Assembly: GCA_030562195.1 (NCBI GenBank)
Contig: CM060202.1
Location: forward strand, 15,438,001 to 15,502,000
Direction: 5' to 3'
Length of the DNA: 64,000 nucleotides
DNA from: Nipponacmea schrenckii
Lineage: Eukaryota; Mollusca; Gastropoda; Lottiidae
The translations under genes were made by a program, and so were the position numbers. Positions 11,234 through 26,200 of the stretch are shown here, one piece after another (positions within the stretch are counted from its first letter, which is position 1; each line of letters starts with the position of its first letter). The notes under the pieces were generated by a model. It was not told the DNA's origin, did not search any database, and saw only the letters and a program-made list of their open reading frames with translations.

Positions 11234-14200
11234 ATGGCGGATAGTGATAGTACCAAGAAAAATCTACCAACTTCACCAACAAATCAACCTGGAATTCAAT
11301 TTGGGAATCCAGGAGGATCTTCGACGTCAGTTTTAGAATCACCAGATACTGAAAATGCAGTGGAATATCAGATTGTTGCTGCCATAGATTTTGGAACAAC
11401 ATATAGTGGATACGCATATTCGTTTGCTTCAGACAAAGAGAATATATATGTGAACAAGAACTGGGGAGAAACTCAAGGATTTCTCTTACACAAAACACCC
11501 ACTTGTCTTCTATTAAAACCTGACGGTCAGTTTGATTCGTTTGGATTTGAAGCTGTATCCAGATACTATGAACTCGAGGAGGAAGCTTGTGATTATTATT
11601 ATTACGACCGATTCAAAATGAAGCTTTATGATAATAAGGTATAAAGTTTGTTTTTTTTATATTTCATTTCTTGCATGCATCAATGCACCAATAAGCACAG
11701 CGTGGGATAACTGTAAATTAAGCTATTGCGAATAACTAAGAAATTACACGATCGATAATATTGTCCGGTGTCATTCATGACTCAATATGTCCCTATGAAT
11801 CCATGAATTGTAAAGTATTCAACCCACCATAGTTATTAAGACAATTATTTATTATTAGCAGCCTGATTATGACAATGTTTGTTAATTTTGACATGTATTA
11901 ACTCTTTTGAGAGTTTCTTTGTTAAGTTTTGTAAAACATCTGCCGCTAAACGTTGCTTTACTATATTCCATACTCATCATTAGAAAAATATATTTAGTAT
12001 ATAGGATATTTTCTACATGGCCTTGATAATCAAATTTTAAAAAAAAATCGAAATGAAAGAAATGTCTAAGTTTTTTGGGTTTTCTGAAATACGGATATCG
12101 TGTTGGCCTATTGTTGGAGTAAAACGTACAATATATTTACAGGAATTAAACACAGAAATCACAATATCAGATGCTAATGGAAAATCTCAACTAGCTGTTG
12201 ATGTTTTTGCACATTCCCTTAACTTTATTAAAAAACATTTATTGCGAGCTGTAGGAGCTCATCTTGGTTGTGATCCACACCCTGATACTGTTCGGTGGGT
12301 TTTAACAGTTCCTGCTATCTGGGATGAGAATGCTAAGCAGTTTATGAGAGAAGCTGCCCACAAGGTAAATTTATATTCTGTATTTTTCTTATTAATACCA
12401 TGTAGATAAATTTTCCTGAGTAACCGGAGTAGTTAGCCTAAATCACACATAAAGTCACATTGTGATTGGCAAAGCCTGAAGTTTCGAGAGGTTTTATAGA
12501 TTGGCATTCTGTTGACTTCATCGCATATTTAGACTTTATAATTATCTGCTCTCCTTAGACAGAAGAATTCTACAGAAAGAAATCTAGCTCTTGATATGAG
12601 CTGCATTTTTAGACCACAATCACTTAGTGCATATTTAGTGTGGTAAATGGTAACATTACAAACTTTTGAATTAACATTGCTTGTAAACCAATCTAGTTCT
12701 CTCAAAAGGGTCCTCCATAGTAATTTAATACCCAATCTTCGACGCCACTGAAATATTGTCTCTCAGTTCAACAGAGAAGAAATAACAGATTTTCTTTGTT
12801 CTATTTATATCATTAGGGTGGTTTAATTGACAAACAGAACAGTGATCAGTTGGTGATAGCCTTAGAGCCCGAGGCAGCATCTCTGCATTGTCGAAATTTA
12901 CCGTCAACTAAATTCGTCAGTCACAAAGAAAATAACTTATCCAAGCCAACATTTGAACCGGGGACCAAATACCTGGTCGTTGATGCAGGAGGTAAGTAGA
13001 TGTAACAGCCATCTTCGGGGAAATTGATTTGCATAGTCAAATAAGGAAGTTTTTTTTAGTTACTTTCCGTCTTCCATCCAGGGTGTTATTAACCTTTTTC
13101 ATTCAATGACCTCTTTCATTACCCTTGATGGATTAAATTACCACCTTTCTCCATAAGTAATGAATGTGTTTGTTAGTTTAGATTTGAATGGGAACTTGAA
13201 TTTGCCTATAAGTCGCATAAGTAGTCCATTTTCATACTTACGGTATTGCACAATATTCAATTTGCTAAGTTTCTGTACCGGTACATATAAAGTTCCTCAT
13301 TGGTTATCATTGGTGCATTCACACTATACCTAAAGCCTTGGTTTTTTTTTATTCCATTCCAGGTGGTACTATTGATGTGGTCGCTCACAAAATCAGGAAA
13401 GACGAACGTATTAAAGAATTGTTCCGAGCTACTGGTGGTGCTTGGGGTGGAACAGTTATAGACCGACAATTCTTACAACTTCTCATCAAAATATTTGGAC
13501 AGGATTTCATCGATGCATTTCAAAAAGAGCATCCCAAATGTTATGTGGAACTCATGCAAGATTTTGAAATTAGGAAAAGAGGAGATAGCGATAGTGTTCG
13601 TGTATCTCTGAATTATAATTTTTGTAATTTTAAACACGACGGTGTCAGTGTTCAACAAGCCATTAAAAAGTACGCTTCGGACAATGAAAATGGGGTGAGA
13701 TTTTCATCTGGAAAGTTGGTCCTGACCAGTAAAGTTGTGGACTCGCTGTTTTCAGACACTTTAGAACAAATCAATGATCACGTTGAACATTTATTAGAAA
13801 AACCTAAAATGAAAGATTTGAAGAATCTGTTCCTTGTGGGTGGTTTTGCTGAATGTATCCGTCTTCAAAATTCCCTAAAGTCAAAATTTGGAAACCGGCT
13901 AACGGTGCTGATTCCAGATGGAGCCAGTCTCTCAGTTGTTAAGGGGGCTGTGGCGTTTGGTCACGATCCCAGTTCTATTTGTCAGAGAATTTGTCGATAC
14001 ACCTATGGAGTTGGTTCGTATCTCCCATATGAAGAGGGTGAACACAGAGAAGATCTGAAAGTTGTCTCTGATGGCGTCAGTCTCTGTAAGAACATCTTAC
14101 AACCTTGGGCAGAAGCTGGCGAAACTATTGCCTACAATGAAATTTGGCGTGAAACGTACACACCAATCATCACCAACCAAAAAGGTATCATTTTCGAGTT

Positions 14201-14414
14201 CTACCGCTCCCAAAAGAGAAAAGTACGATATACTGATGAGAATGGGGTGGAGAAATGTGGCTGTTTGGTTGTGAACATGCCAGATATGACAGGCGACAAA
14301 GAGCGAGCTGTAGATCTAGAAGTAACTTTTGGTGGAACAGAAATTAAAGTTGTTGGTTTTGATCATACAAGCGTCACCAGACAAGAAACTTACATTGACT
14401 TCCTTACATCATAA
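11234..14414 (+). CDS. HSPA12-like Hsp70 family protein, complete
   Basis: Four exons: 11234-11638, 12143-12364, 12817-12991, 13363-14414 (stop TAA 14412-14414), with consistent phases 0, 0 and 1. Product is 617 residues (human HSPA12A is 675). The start is the first in-frame ATG, in a good context (ATCATGG). The actin-like ATPase fold is visible: phosphate-1 loop IDFGTTYSGYAY at 51-62, the HSPA12-type RFKMKLYDNKELNTEI join across the first intron, phosphate-2 DAGGGTID at 265-272 (itself split by intron 3), the GAWGGTVID segment at 293-301, and adenosine motif FLVGGFAEC at 424-432. It lacks the canonical Hsp70 peptide-binding domain and EEVD tail, as the HSPA12 subfamily does. The function of HSPA12 proteins is poorly defined; the family is greatly expanded in molluscs. 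It lies divergent from the MIEAP-like gene. Confidence 0.93.
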
Positions 14415-17246
14415 TAAGTTTACTTGATATCCTTTGCAATTTTCATATATATGATCTTATATATTATTTTTCTACGCATTATTTTTAATGATAATTAGCT
14501 ATTTGAATACAGAACTCCTGCCCATAAGTCATAACACTAAGTCCAAAAATATTATGTCTTCATATGAAATAGGTGCATACTGACTGAGTAGAGAAATAGT
14601 AAATGTCGAGGGACTCAAGGAAAACGAGATTTTGATTTTTACCAATTGTGTATTGTATTTTGGGTGTTGTAAGGTGATGGCAAATATTCGGATACCTCAT
14701 TAGATTAGTTTTGTTTTAGATTTAGTTAAATAAGTTTAGAATTTATTAGTTAAAAGTATTAAACAACTTCTACAACGGATTAGAGACGTCACCAAACTCA
14801 GTGTTATGTTTTGGGTCTGATGGGGAGTTACATTTCTCGAATCGAATTTCTCAAACCCTATCAAACCTGGTCTTAGTGTAAATGGAATGAAAATAAGCTT
14901 ATTATATGTTTATGATTGATTTAAATAAAACATCTTCTGACTTCTTCCATAAAAAGGTTGTAAAATTAAGTGATGAAAATAACAATTATATCTCTCTCTA
15001 TACGTGTGGTTTAACTTGAATAAAGTCACAAATTAAAAATGTTTTATTTTGGATATTAAACTTCATTTGCTCCAATTTGGTGTCAAGTTTCTACTTCCCC
15101 TACTACCAATTTGTCCTTTCTCCTCCTTTACCCTCCTCAACCATAATATGAATTTGTTCTTTTACGATATACAGGTCATCAGAACAAAATGTAGAACACA
15201 GAAACTAGCGCACTTTGCTACAACCAATAGAAAAAAACCCTTGGGATGCTCTCTTCTGGTTCTCGATAGAGTACTATTAACTTATGTTGATTATTTACAG
15301 GGAACACATGTCAGTGTACAATTTCACTCTCACAATTAGCATCACCTCTCAAACGCAACAACTATTACGTTCACAATCCGATTGTGCTGTAGATTAGTTT
15401 AGGCAATGATAAGGGCAATAACTCAAAACAGGTTCAACAATTCGTGTAAATCGATCTTAACCGAAATATCATCTACGTATCTATAAGATACCAAGTTTGT
15501 AAATTCACAAGTAGGACCGGCAGGTTATCATAAATATGACAATATACAGCCACAATATATTGATGGGGTGTAAAATATATCTTCATTTGCCCGTTGCAAT
15601 GGTCAACATCAAAACTTTTAATTAGCATATTCACTTTTTTACTTTTGTAAAATATTTTATATTGGTATGTACATCAAAAAAGTTATAATTTATATATATA
15701 TCTATATACAACAAAAGTAATATAAAGCAGAAATGTGTACATTAAAGCAATATTGATACCCCAGGATAATAAAATACACCATTCCATCGTATACAATACT
15801 CTTACCCATTATTCATCATTGTCAGTCAAATAAAAATTGCACAATAAGCTGTATAGTGAATAAATCATATCAAAATGAAACAATTAAAAAATCTTGAATT
15901 TAGTCTTAAGCTTTTCAGCATGTTTTAAGAAACCAAGTATTTTATCGATGTTTTAGATACACCATTTTCAAGTAAAATCATATTAAAATGTTACTACAGG
16001 AGGGGAAAAGACTTTATATATTACCAATGGATCATTTGTTAAATTTTATCCTGAACATTCTAACTGCATATGTACATCAAAATAATAAAAGTGCTTTTTT
16101 ACTTTGAATCACCAGGATTCTTAACAATTTCAAACAAAATTCATTTTCCTATTGGCGTTTCTCAATAAATGATGTTCATCAGAACTGTAAAAATATCTCA
16201 TAAAATTGGTCAAATATATGTGGAATGTCAACATTAGACATATGATAATCTGTAATATATCGAAAAAACAAACAGTTATTCTTCATCCACAACATTGTAT
16301 AATTGATGTGTTTTAGCAAATATGATATTTTTTTTTACAGATTACAGATATCACTAAACCCAATGTTACTAAATACTTGTTCATACAACCATATACATTA
16401 ATATACAATCTCAATATTCTTGTTATATCAGATTCTTCATATTTTAGCTTTTTAAAATATCATATTTATCATACTCTTAATTTCGTCAATGATCAGTAGC
16501 AGAGTATCTTGATCATTGCTTATAAACTATTAAATATTATAGTGTATTTTTAATGCATGTTGTATGAACAGTAGTTATCAAACATATTAAAGAATACACA
16601 TATTCTTTAGTTGCCAACAATACATCAAACAGAATAAAAACATCACTTATTGTTATAAATATAACAAACAATGTACAATATATTTGCATAGCAAACATAA
16701 TTTAATGAATTTCCAAGACACATTTATAAGAAGTTATGGGTTACTAACACATATTATCAAATTAGCTGTCCTGATGAGGATTATATATCATAAACGTATG
16801 TTGAGAGCATGAAATATGATTTGTCAATTAAAGTTGTAGTTGCACCAATTTACAAGGTATTAATATCACAGTAGTAATGAAGAATCAATCAAGGCTAAGG
16901 ATGCAAAACTTTTCAAAATGTTATAAACCGAATAGAGTTTATAAAATAGATGACTATTTTCTATTGATGGAAAGGGAATATCATGGTATTTCACAATACT
17001 AAAAAAATCTGCTTTAATGTTGAAAACAGGGAGACAGTATAGTATACATACATTCAACCTTAGTGTTTTCATGAAGCTGGCACATTATATGACATAAAAA
17101 GATACCAATATTAAAAATTCAATCATATTAAGTTTGAAAATTGGGGTTGAAAATATTGATTAAAATATTCAAAGAGCCAAATTTGCTGTTCCAGCCAATT
17201 AAATTCTAAATATAAAACCCAAACCAGCTACATGTAGTAGTATAAT
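14415..17246. other. Intergenic between convergent HSPA12-like and transporter genes
   Basis: Probably carries the 3' UTRs of both genes. AATAAA hexamers on the plus strand near 14923 and 15018 are plausible polyadenylation signals for the HSPA12-like gene. The open frame at 15049-15339 has no recognisable domain, starts without an obvious splice or promoter context, and I do not call it a gene. The rest is AT-rich unique sequence. Confidence 0.5.
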
Positions 17247-20200
17247 TTAAGTTGTTGTGTTTTTTAGTATTTCTCTAGTGGTATATTTTATGTGTTCAGT
17301 AAGTGAGGTCATGGTATCATTAGTAACTGTTGATAATGTTGCCATGACTTTTTCAACCACTACCATATGCTCATCTTCACCTTCATGTAATCTTCTTAAT
17401 GCATCCCATAAACCTACTATAGATCTGAAAATAATAACATTTTTATTTCATAAAATGTTCCAAAATCTTGGGTTATTTTTTCATATTTCAAAAACCATCT
17501 TTCAAAATCAAATTTTATATTTAATAGAACCTCTGTTTGTGCTATAAAACATTTTTTTAGATAAACAGAATTTTTTAAAAATATTTTCAATTAAATATGG
17601 TCTTGAAAGCAATGAAATTCATTAAGAGTTCATAAGTACATTTTAAAACCACATGATAAACTAAACCATTTTAAAATACCTACCCTATAATCCCAATAAA
17701 TATTAAAAAATAGTCTAAAAATCTCTGAGATCTTGTCAAGGACCTGAAAAATCAAAGAAAAACAGTTTCTTAATATCTGTAATAAGACAGAATGAATATT
17801 ATTTATAATACATACATTTTGTAGTTCCCAATAAAGTTCAAGTGTATTTCAACAAACTCAAACACATTTAGATCTAACTTTGTAAGGTAAACCTAAATAT
17901 TAAACCTTGCTGACTGTTTGATAGCCAGTTCACTGTCAACTTTTCAAATCAAGGTGTAGAAACTTACCCTTTAAATATATATAAATGGAAGACACCAGGT
18001 AAAATAAATGCTAGTAAAGTACAACACGTTGAACCAATCAACGCCATTAAATTGGAAAAACTTGGAATTAATACCACAATTATACCAGTTAATGACACCA
18101 TAATACATCGTAATATATTCTAGAAAATGAGAATTACAATGATCTTAAAAAACAGAAATATGATACATGACAATATATTCTAGATAACAGAAATATGATA
18201 CATGACAATATATTCTAGATAACAGAAATATGATACATGACAATATATTCTAGATAACAGAAATATGATACATGACAATATATTCTAGAAAATTTAAATG
18301 ATTCATGACAGTATATTCTAGAAAATAGGAATATGTTACATTACAGTATATTCTAGAAAATAGGAATATGTTACATTACAGTATATTCTAGAAAATAGGA
18401 ATATGATACATGACAGTATATTCTAGAAAATAGGAATATGATTCATGACAGTATATTCTAGAAAATAGGAATATGATTCATGACAGTATTTTCTAGAAAA
18501 TAGAATATGATACATGACAGTATATTCTAGAAAATAGGAATATGATTCATGACAGTATATTCTAGAAAAAAGGAATATGATACATGACAGTATATTCTAG
18601 AAAACAGAAATATGATACATGACAGTATATTCTAGACAATAGGAATATTATACATGACAGTAAATTCTAGAAAATAGGAATATGATACATGATAGTATAT
18701 TCTAGATAATAGAAATATATGATACATGACAGTATATTCTAGATAACAGAAATATGATACATGACAGTATTATCTAGAAAACAGAAATATGATACATGAC
18801 AGTAATATTCTAGACAATAGGAATATTATACATGACAGTAAATTCTAGAAAATAGGAATATGATACATGATAGTATATTTTAGATTATAGAAATATATGA
18901 TACATGACAGTTATTTATTGGAATAATACTTAAACTAGATCAAATATTACTACTAACCCCTCTCCAATAATGTTTCTCAGCATCAGCTATCAAAATTCTT
19001 TCTAATATTTTCATCACAGGAAACATCATCACTAAAACATCAATACAGTCAAATTCAAGCATATTCATGATTCAATTTTTTTTGTTTCCTTGGTTTATCT
19101 CATGTCTTTTTTTCAATCTGGTTCCACCGATAAGTTTTGGGGGAGCTGACATGGCAAACAACAACCTCTGTGCTACAGTTTGTGAATGTTTAAGATACCT
19201 CAATGGTAAGAAATTTAATAGAAAAGGTTTATTTTGCTTTCCTGATAGATGTAAATACTGACCTGGGTAGGTAAATAACAGAGCTAAACATAATGATGAC
19301 TTTACAATCATACTAAAATCTACAGAACTACCTGAAATATTATGTACAAGTGGTTACGTTTATATTTTCTCAAGATTCACTACCAATCTTAATTCTATAA
19401 TAAACAAGGCAGGAAGTTTCATGAAATAAACAAAACCCCATTATATTTCAAAATAAACTTAAATATTTACCATATTGGTAAGGTTGGCTACAATGTTTTT
19501 CAAAAAACTTACCTTTTGGTAAATTCAAAGTAATAATTTGGTTTGTTTGTTGACCAAATGACTGAAATTAAAACAATGTATGTAATTTTGGTGTTAATTA
19601 ATAGAATATCTGATATCAGTTATAGCCACAATTAATAATTCGTTTATCAAGACTAGTATTTTCATCAGATAATCATGCAGATAATAGAACTAGGGTAAAA
19701 CTAGGTTTTTTGCTTGTCATTCCCAAATGTCTGTATCGATGTAAAGGAAAACCAAAATAATTTTTGTGTTAAAAAGCTTTCTATTCAATATAGAATATAT
19801 AGTAAGGAAATAGTTACCAGATATCCTGCACAACCAAATGTAATATATAATGTTGTAGCTAATATCATAGCTATTATAAATATTCTGAAAATATACACAT
19901 TTATCACAACTTACAGTATATATCAAATATAACATGTGAGTCTCAAGTTTTTAATAGTCAGATAAATTTGATTGGATCCAATTTTGGCTTCAAACGTAAG
20001 GAACAAAAAAGGATATTTCACATTACAATTTACCCTTGTAATCTTTACTGTGCCATTTTCAATTCTGTTTACACCTACATTTTCTTGGCACAGGTAGAAT
20101 GTCCAAATTGTTTTATTGAACTAATGTTGATTCTATGAATCCCACCAATCCAACACCACTCAGAGCAAATTACTTTACTTAAAACTTGTCACAATTAGAG

Positions 20201-23200
20201 GTAAATCATTTCTTGTATGAACCATTTAATTCATTTGATGTAATACCAAGGTAGGGCTTACTTTTTAAATTTATATCTTTTTTCCTGAGCTACAGATGAT
20301 TCTAGTGATAATATCATACCAGCGCCCTGTAATATATATACACAATTTAAAAACATAAAACATATGTGATGACCATTTTCCTACCATTTTACTTTTCTTC
20401 TAGTCTTCTTGTGTTTAATCATCAATCAATGACTGAAAGAAGAACCTCAATCTGGAAAGTTTTTATAACTCACCTCATAACAATAAATAGCAATAGCCAA
20501 GAAAAATGGAAAACCTTTTATGGACATTTCTTTTGGATGGATTCTAAAAATAAAAACCATGATAATAGCAGTTTATAAGATGCGTAATGTATAGTTAACA
20601 GTAGACATTCACAATAAATATTAAAACATAAATCAAAAATTACATTTATTTAGTATGTTAGTACCCTAGTTGTTAATTTGTAACAAAATCATTTTTGAAT
20701 GCAAAAGTATTTGTGATGGCAAAATCAGAAGAAATTTAAGTAAAAATGACATATAATGATCACCAATCATACTCCAGTGGGAAACAAAGAAACAAAGAAT
20801 AAACTATGGTGATAAAACATAGAGAAAAGAAAATTCCTTAGTTTACAAATCTCTTTATGGACACAATTATATGGATAACAATTACTATATTAAAATATAT
20901 ATTGTGACGTTTAAACAAGGGTACTCCAGTCTTTATCAAGCAATCATTGCAAACATTGCCCCATATTTTAAGTATTATAATAAAGTAATTGTTATCTAAT
21001 ATGATAGTGTCCAGATATATATTCTCCAATTACTAAATGCCACTCAAGGAATTTCACAAATCTCAGGTTACTAAAGGATAAAGACAGGATATTTTGGTTT
21101 GGATTTTCAGATTGGTTGCAGCTTGGATAAATTGGAACTTAGCCAATCTGATTGGAATAACAGCTCTAGATACCTTGTTTATTATTTCTGTTAGTTGTTT
21201 TACTCTTTCTCAATCTAATAATACCTAACTTACCAATGTTTAATATGAGTGTTTAAAAATTACAGTAGTGATATTAAACACCAATCAACTGGATATCACA
21301 ATATAGATCTATAATATACTTTTATATTTCTATTTGATATTTCTTTTAACAAGTTCACAAAAAACATAAATATCGATCATAGATATATATCTACACTAAA
21401 ATAACATCTGTTTAAAATTTTCTATTTAAGTCAACTGGACAATTTATGGATAAAAAATTCAATGGTATATTGGGTAAATCTCCATAAATTACAATATATA
21501 CCATATTATCTGTGAACACTGTTACTGACTTTTGTTTTTGAGATGAAGGTATGATTGGTTAAACAAATGCTGAAACCTGTTCCTTAAATGCTTAAATTTG
21601 AAAATATCTTTTTTTTACCTCACAAGAGAAGGTTTTAAGCAAAGATTTATATTTTGGATGATTTGTAACTAATATGACATCCTTGGCCTAAAAGTAGGCA
21701 ACAAGGAAAAAAAACAGAACATCTGGAGCTAAGTTTCCATCAGATTAGAAAGAACAGGATCAGTGCTAATTTACCATAAATCTTGAGAAAATGATATACT
21801 AATTGCTAGTTGCCAGTTAATTGAGAATTAGAATTATTTTAAAAGTAATGGTACTTTTCAAGTCTACATAATTCAGTTTGTATTATACAATACCAAGACA
21901 AGAGCCAGAAATTTGTGAAAAATAATTTCCTTAATCTTAAAATTGAATGATGATAAACTAGGGTAAGTCTTTCAAAAAGGAAGAAAGAAGTTATTCTGGT
22001 TAAGTGGTTAGGACTTGATGGATGGAATGCTATGATTATAAAATAATCTTTTAATAGAGCAATCATTAATATGTGAGAGATTATCAGATCATACAGAATT
22101 GTCTGCTTGTCGAGTCTAGGTTTCAGTGTCGGAATTTGGAATATAAAGAATGTTGTAGTACTCAAGATATGTTTTGAACTGATATTAGAAAGGAAGTCTG
22201 TTGGGAACAGAAGAAGATATCAGACTGTAGGCCTAGGGAATGTCGGAGTACACTATGATATTGGATACCAGACTGTGACAGTATGATAGTCAATAGTCAA
22301 TAGTGTTTCATTTTAGCGAAATATTTGAGATGGAAGTTTCTAAATGGATTAAATCGCTTTATGGTTGATTTTCAACATCAATTGTTGACATCATCGATTT
22401 TAGATATTAGCATCATTTGTCTTCAACCACTGCTTATTAACTGCCAGCAACAATCAGAATATAACTTATTATAGGTCTATACTAAAATCTTCAATAGACA
22501 CCCAGGCAATCTTACCTAGGATCACTCTATGTACAGTAATGTATTTACAATTACCGGTAAACAGGTATTAAGTGAAAATAATGAAAAGAAATGATTTAAG
22601 TTTCCATTTAATCAAAAACTAAATAACCAGCAATTAGTATATTGATCTAATGTCTAAAAACCTTCACCAAGTGTCATATAGTAAATCAACTCTTACTTAA
22701 CTCTAGAATGAATATACATATAAAATATTCTATTAACACATTGTATAACCATTGCAAAAATATTCAATGGGTATGTTTTTATAAATAGACCAAAAAAATA
22801 AATCAAGTCTTCTGCATGAATAAATTCAGAATTTCATTTGTGTTTCATATTCCGTTGCCTGTACCTGCTAAAGGTAATAAACTAGCACTTCTGAAGAACA
22901 ATCTGTGTAATTTCCAATCACAAAAACATTGCCATTGTAGATAAGCATGTCTTAACTTAAGTTTGATCAGACCAAAATAGTTGATATTTAGATATTTAAT
23001 AGTCAGCAAAAGCACTAAATTGATTAAATTAAAATGCGATGCTGTTACTATAATAAATAACATAGAAGACTACTAACCTTACTGTGTAAAGATTTTCAAA
23101 ATCAAACCAAAATACAACACCAAATGCAAAAATATTAGAAACTTGTGCCATCAAGCTGAAATGAGAAACATTAAGGGTTTAAAGGGAATGGGGAATTAAA

Positions 23201-26200
23201 TAAAATTCTAAAATATGACCTCTTGATATGAAAGTTAATAAGAAAACACAGGTGCAAGTCAAGAATAAATTTCCAACTTCATTGTAAGACCATCTTTGTA
23301 AGCTTTAAATAGAAAAGGTTCCAATGTTGTGAGCCAATTTTAGACCAGGAAAAAAAAATTGTTTTATTTGCTTGAAGAAGTCAAATAATTTATGTACCAA
23401 GTTAGTGTTTACCACATAAAATAAGAGGAACATATTGATCCGTACCAACATCATTATCAATAAATAATTACCTTGATAAAGCTAAACTGTTTAAATGTCT
23501 TATTAAAGTGAGTAAGATTAAAGGAGGTAGTAAAATAGCTAACCAACTGTATCTGTAACAAACAATATTAAATAATATATAATTATTATACTCATTATAG
23601 AATAAAATACCTAATAACATTTATACAGAATCATAGAATTCTATTTCATTTATTTCAAGGTGTGGCAGTCTATTTTGCAAAATCAAAAATATACGCCACA
23701 AATAAATTTGTATCCTTATTCTAATGTCTAGATTCTTATTCTAATGTCTGGATTCCTATTGTAATGTCTGGATTCTTATTCTAATGTCTGGCTGGATTCC
23801 TATTCTAATGTCTGGATTCTTATTCTATTGTCTGGATTCTTATTCTAATGTCTGGATTCTTATTCTAATGTCTGGATCCTTGTTCTAATGTCTGGATTCC
23901 TATTATAATGTCTGGATTCTTATTCTATTGTCTAGATTCTTATTCTAATGTCTGGATTCCTATTCTTATGTCTATTTTTTTTAGAAAATATAATTTTAAT
24001 AGATTTTTGTAAATTTTCAAAAAAAGATTTGTTTATTATATTTAATTGTACTTATGGTAACTTACATGCTAACTCCTGTAATGTAGTCTGATAGATTTTT
24101 AACTATAAATATTAAATAGGCACAACAAAAACCTAAAATATAACATAAATTCATATTTCATAATCACAGTTCAATCTGTATAAAATACAAAGCAACCTCT
24201 GTCAAAATCATAAAATTGCCAGATGTTTGAAAGAACATGATTACATTGACAGAGTCAGAGCATGACATACTTGTACAGAGAATGGCAATCTTGACAGGGC
24301 CTCGGGAACCTTTTCAAGTTGTAAAATCCAATTGACTTCAATTACCATTTGCAGGAATTGTAATCAAATTATCATACCTGTTTGTGAAATAACAATAGTC
24401 ATATCAACTAACAGCTTCCCTATTGGCCCCATAGCATGGAAACCTGCAATAAGATATAAAACTAATCTCAGATTGTGATTATAGTATCAACAATAACTTA
24501 ACAAATTTACTACATGCTCAATGTGAGTTATTTAATAGGAAAGTCAACCTTCCAAGAGAATGACATTTGGAAGGGAATTCTACAATTATTCATGACATTA
24601 AGTCAAACACAAGATAATCAATATGGGTTTAAAAGGACATGCTTTGTTAGGTAACAAGAAAAATATTCATCTCACTAAATGCAGATGGAGTGGATTATTA
24701 CGTTTTGACCTTTTTTGGGCGAAAAAAATATTGGGAAAGTTCGGATTATTTAATTAGATTCATTTATATGATGAGAATAACTGTTTTCCTTATCACCTAA
24801 GTTTTCTCCTTAAAAAAAATGTGGAAAATTACAAATTATTAAAACTAAACAATATATCAAGAATAAAAATTAGCTATATGACCCCTCACCAAAGAAATCA
24901 TTCCTAAAAAAAAAAATACTTGTACAATTACCCAAAACTTTAAAGGAATTTTTAAAAATATAAAGTTCACAAGATTAATATTGAAAATCCCTGAAAAGAA
25001 ACAGGAAAAATTTTTTTTTAAAGAAGTAGAATAATTTTTGACTTTCCAGAACTTGTGAATGGTTTAATTTTTATGAAAATTGTACAAAATGACAAATTTT
25101 AATAAATTTCCCCACATTTTTTTTAAAAAGTTAAATGGTGCCAAAATAAGACAATTTAAAATGCAAAAAAAGGGGAAGAAATATTTTAAGATCTTATTTA
25201 AAGGGGGAAAAAACTTTAAATTTTTTTTAGATCTTAAAGTTTAAATTTTTTTGGTTGGTTTTCTCAGAGTTATTTAAATAATCAGTGAGACAGTTACATT
25301 AAATATAAGAATCTACTCAAAAATTAAAATGACTCACAATTGGTTTTGGTGGGTCTTTAACTCGTATCATCATTTCACCTTCATTCATTAATTCTTTATA
25401 TTCCTCTTCATGGCCCTCAGTCAAACCATCATCAGTATGAATATAAGATCTTTCAATATTACTATCCAATTTCTTACCCATCAACTGATATTTACAATCT
25501 ATTAATAGTAACATAGCCTTAACACTGAAAAAAAAATAATATAAATTCAGAATGTTTATAGTGGGTATTCCCATGGATAAAAACAGGTGCCTGAGGGGCT
25601 TCTTGCAGACGTAGGGAGTTAAGAAGAGGGCCAGGATTCTGAAACAGTGCCTCTACAAGTGAAACAGAGAAAACAGATAAAAGGCGATTGCTCACAGTCG
25701 ATGGTATACAGATCACAGTTGTTATTAAAGAAACCACAGAAATGAACAAGAACTAAAACCTTTTTTGAAATAAGGTGAAAACAAATATTTCTCTTTCTTG
25801 ACACATACATTCATTCATTTATTTCTTTCTTTATTCATTTGTTCTAGCCTAAGATTTGTGTTAATTTATTTACAATTCATGTCATTTGTCAACATTTCTA
25901 TTATTACCAATTGAGCTAGGCATATCATCAAAATGAAATTAGAATATAGCATTATGTATACTACAGCAAAATAAGAAGTTGTACTGAATAGCCTACACGG
26001 TATAAAACATTCATCGGAAGTAGTGGAAGCTAATATGTGTATGTATGTTTGAATAGAATATAAAATATATGAGTAATGTGACAGTACAAGAAACAACAAT
26101 TGCTCATGAAATAAATTATGCTTGATACAATTGTTATAACAAAAAATATCCAGCCGATTAAACACCGACTGCTGGAGTGAGATGTTTTCATATGATAATT

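Larger units (their letters stand above)
19332..25337. other. Introns of the amino acid transporter gene
   Basis: Introns range from about 200 bp to 2.5 kb. The largest here, between the exons at 23078 and 20543, has no recognisable insert. Open frames within it (for example 21839-22165 and 20838-21029 on the minus strand, or both strands at 19714-19935) overlap real exons in other frames or have no coding character. The 20-bp minisatellite and the homopolymer-rich stretch are listed separately. Confidence 0.6.

Noticed and set aside
12053..12142. N-terminal extension of the HSPA12 second exon (frame open from 12053)
   Set aside because: The acceptor TATTTACAG at 12142 and the in-phase join to exon 1 give a continuous family-like sequence; the earlier part is intron.
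15049..15339. 96-codon plus-strand open frame
   Set aside because: No domain, no splice or promoter context, and AT-rich intergenic location between two 3' ends.
19714..19935. 72-codon frames on both strands
   Set aside because: Shadow of the transporter exon at 19818-19884 plus flanking intron; the real exon reads in another frame.
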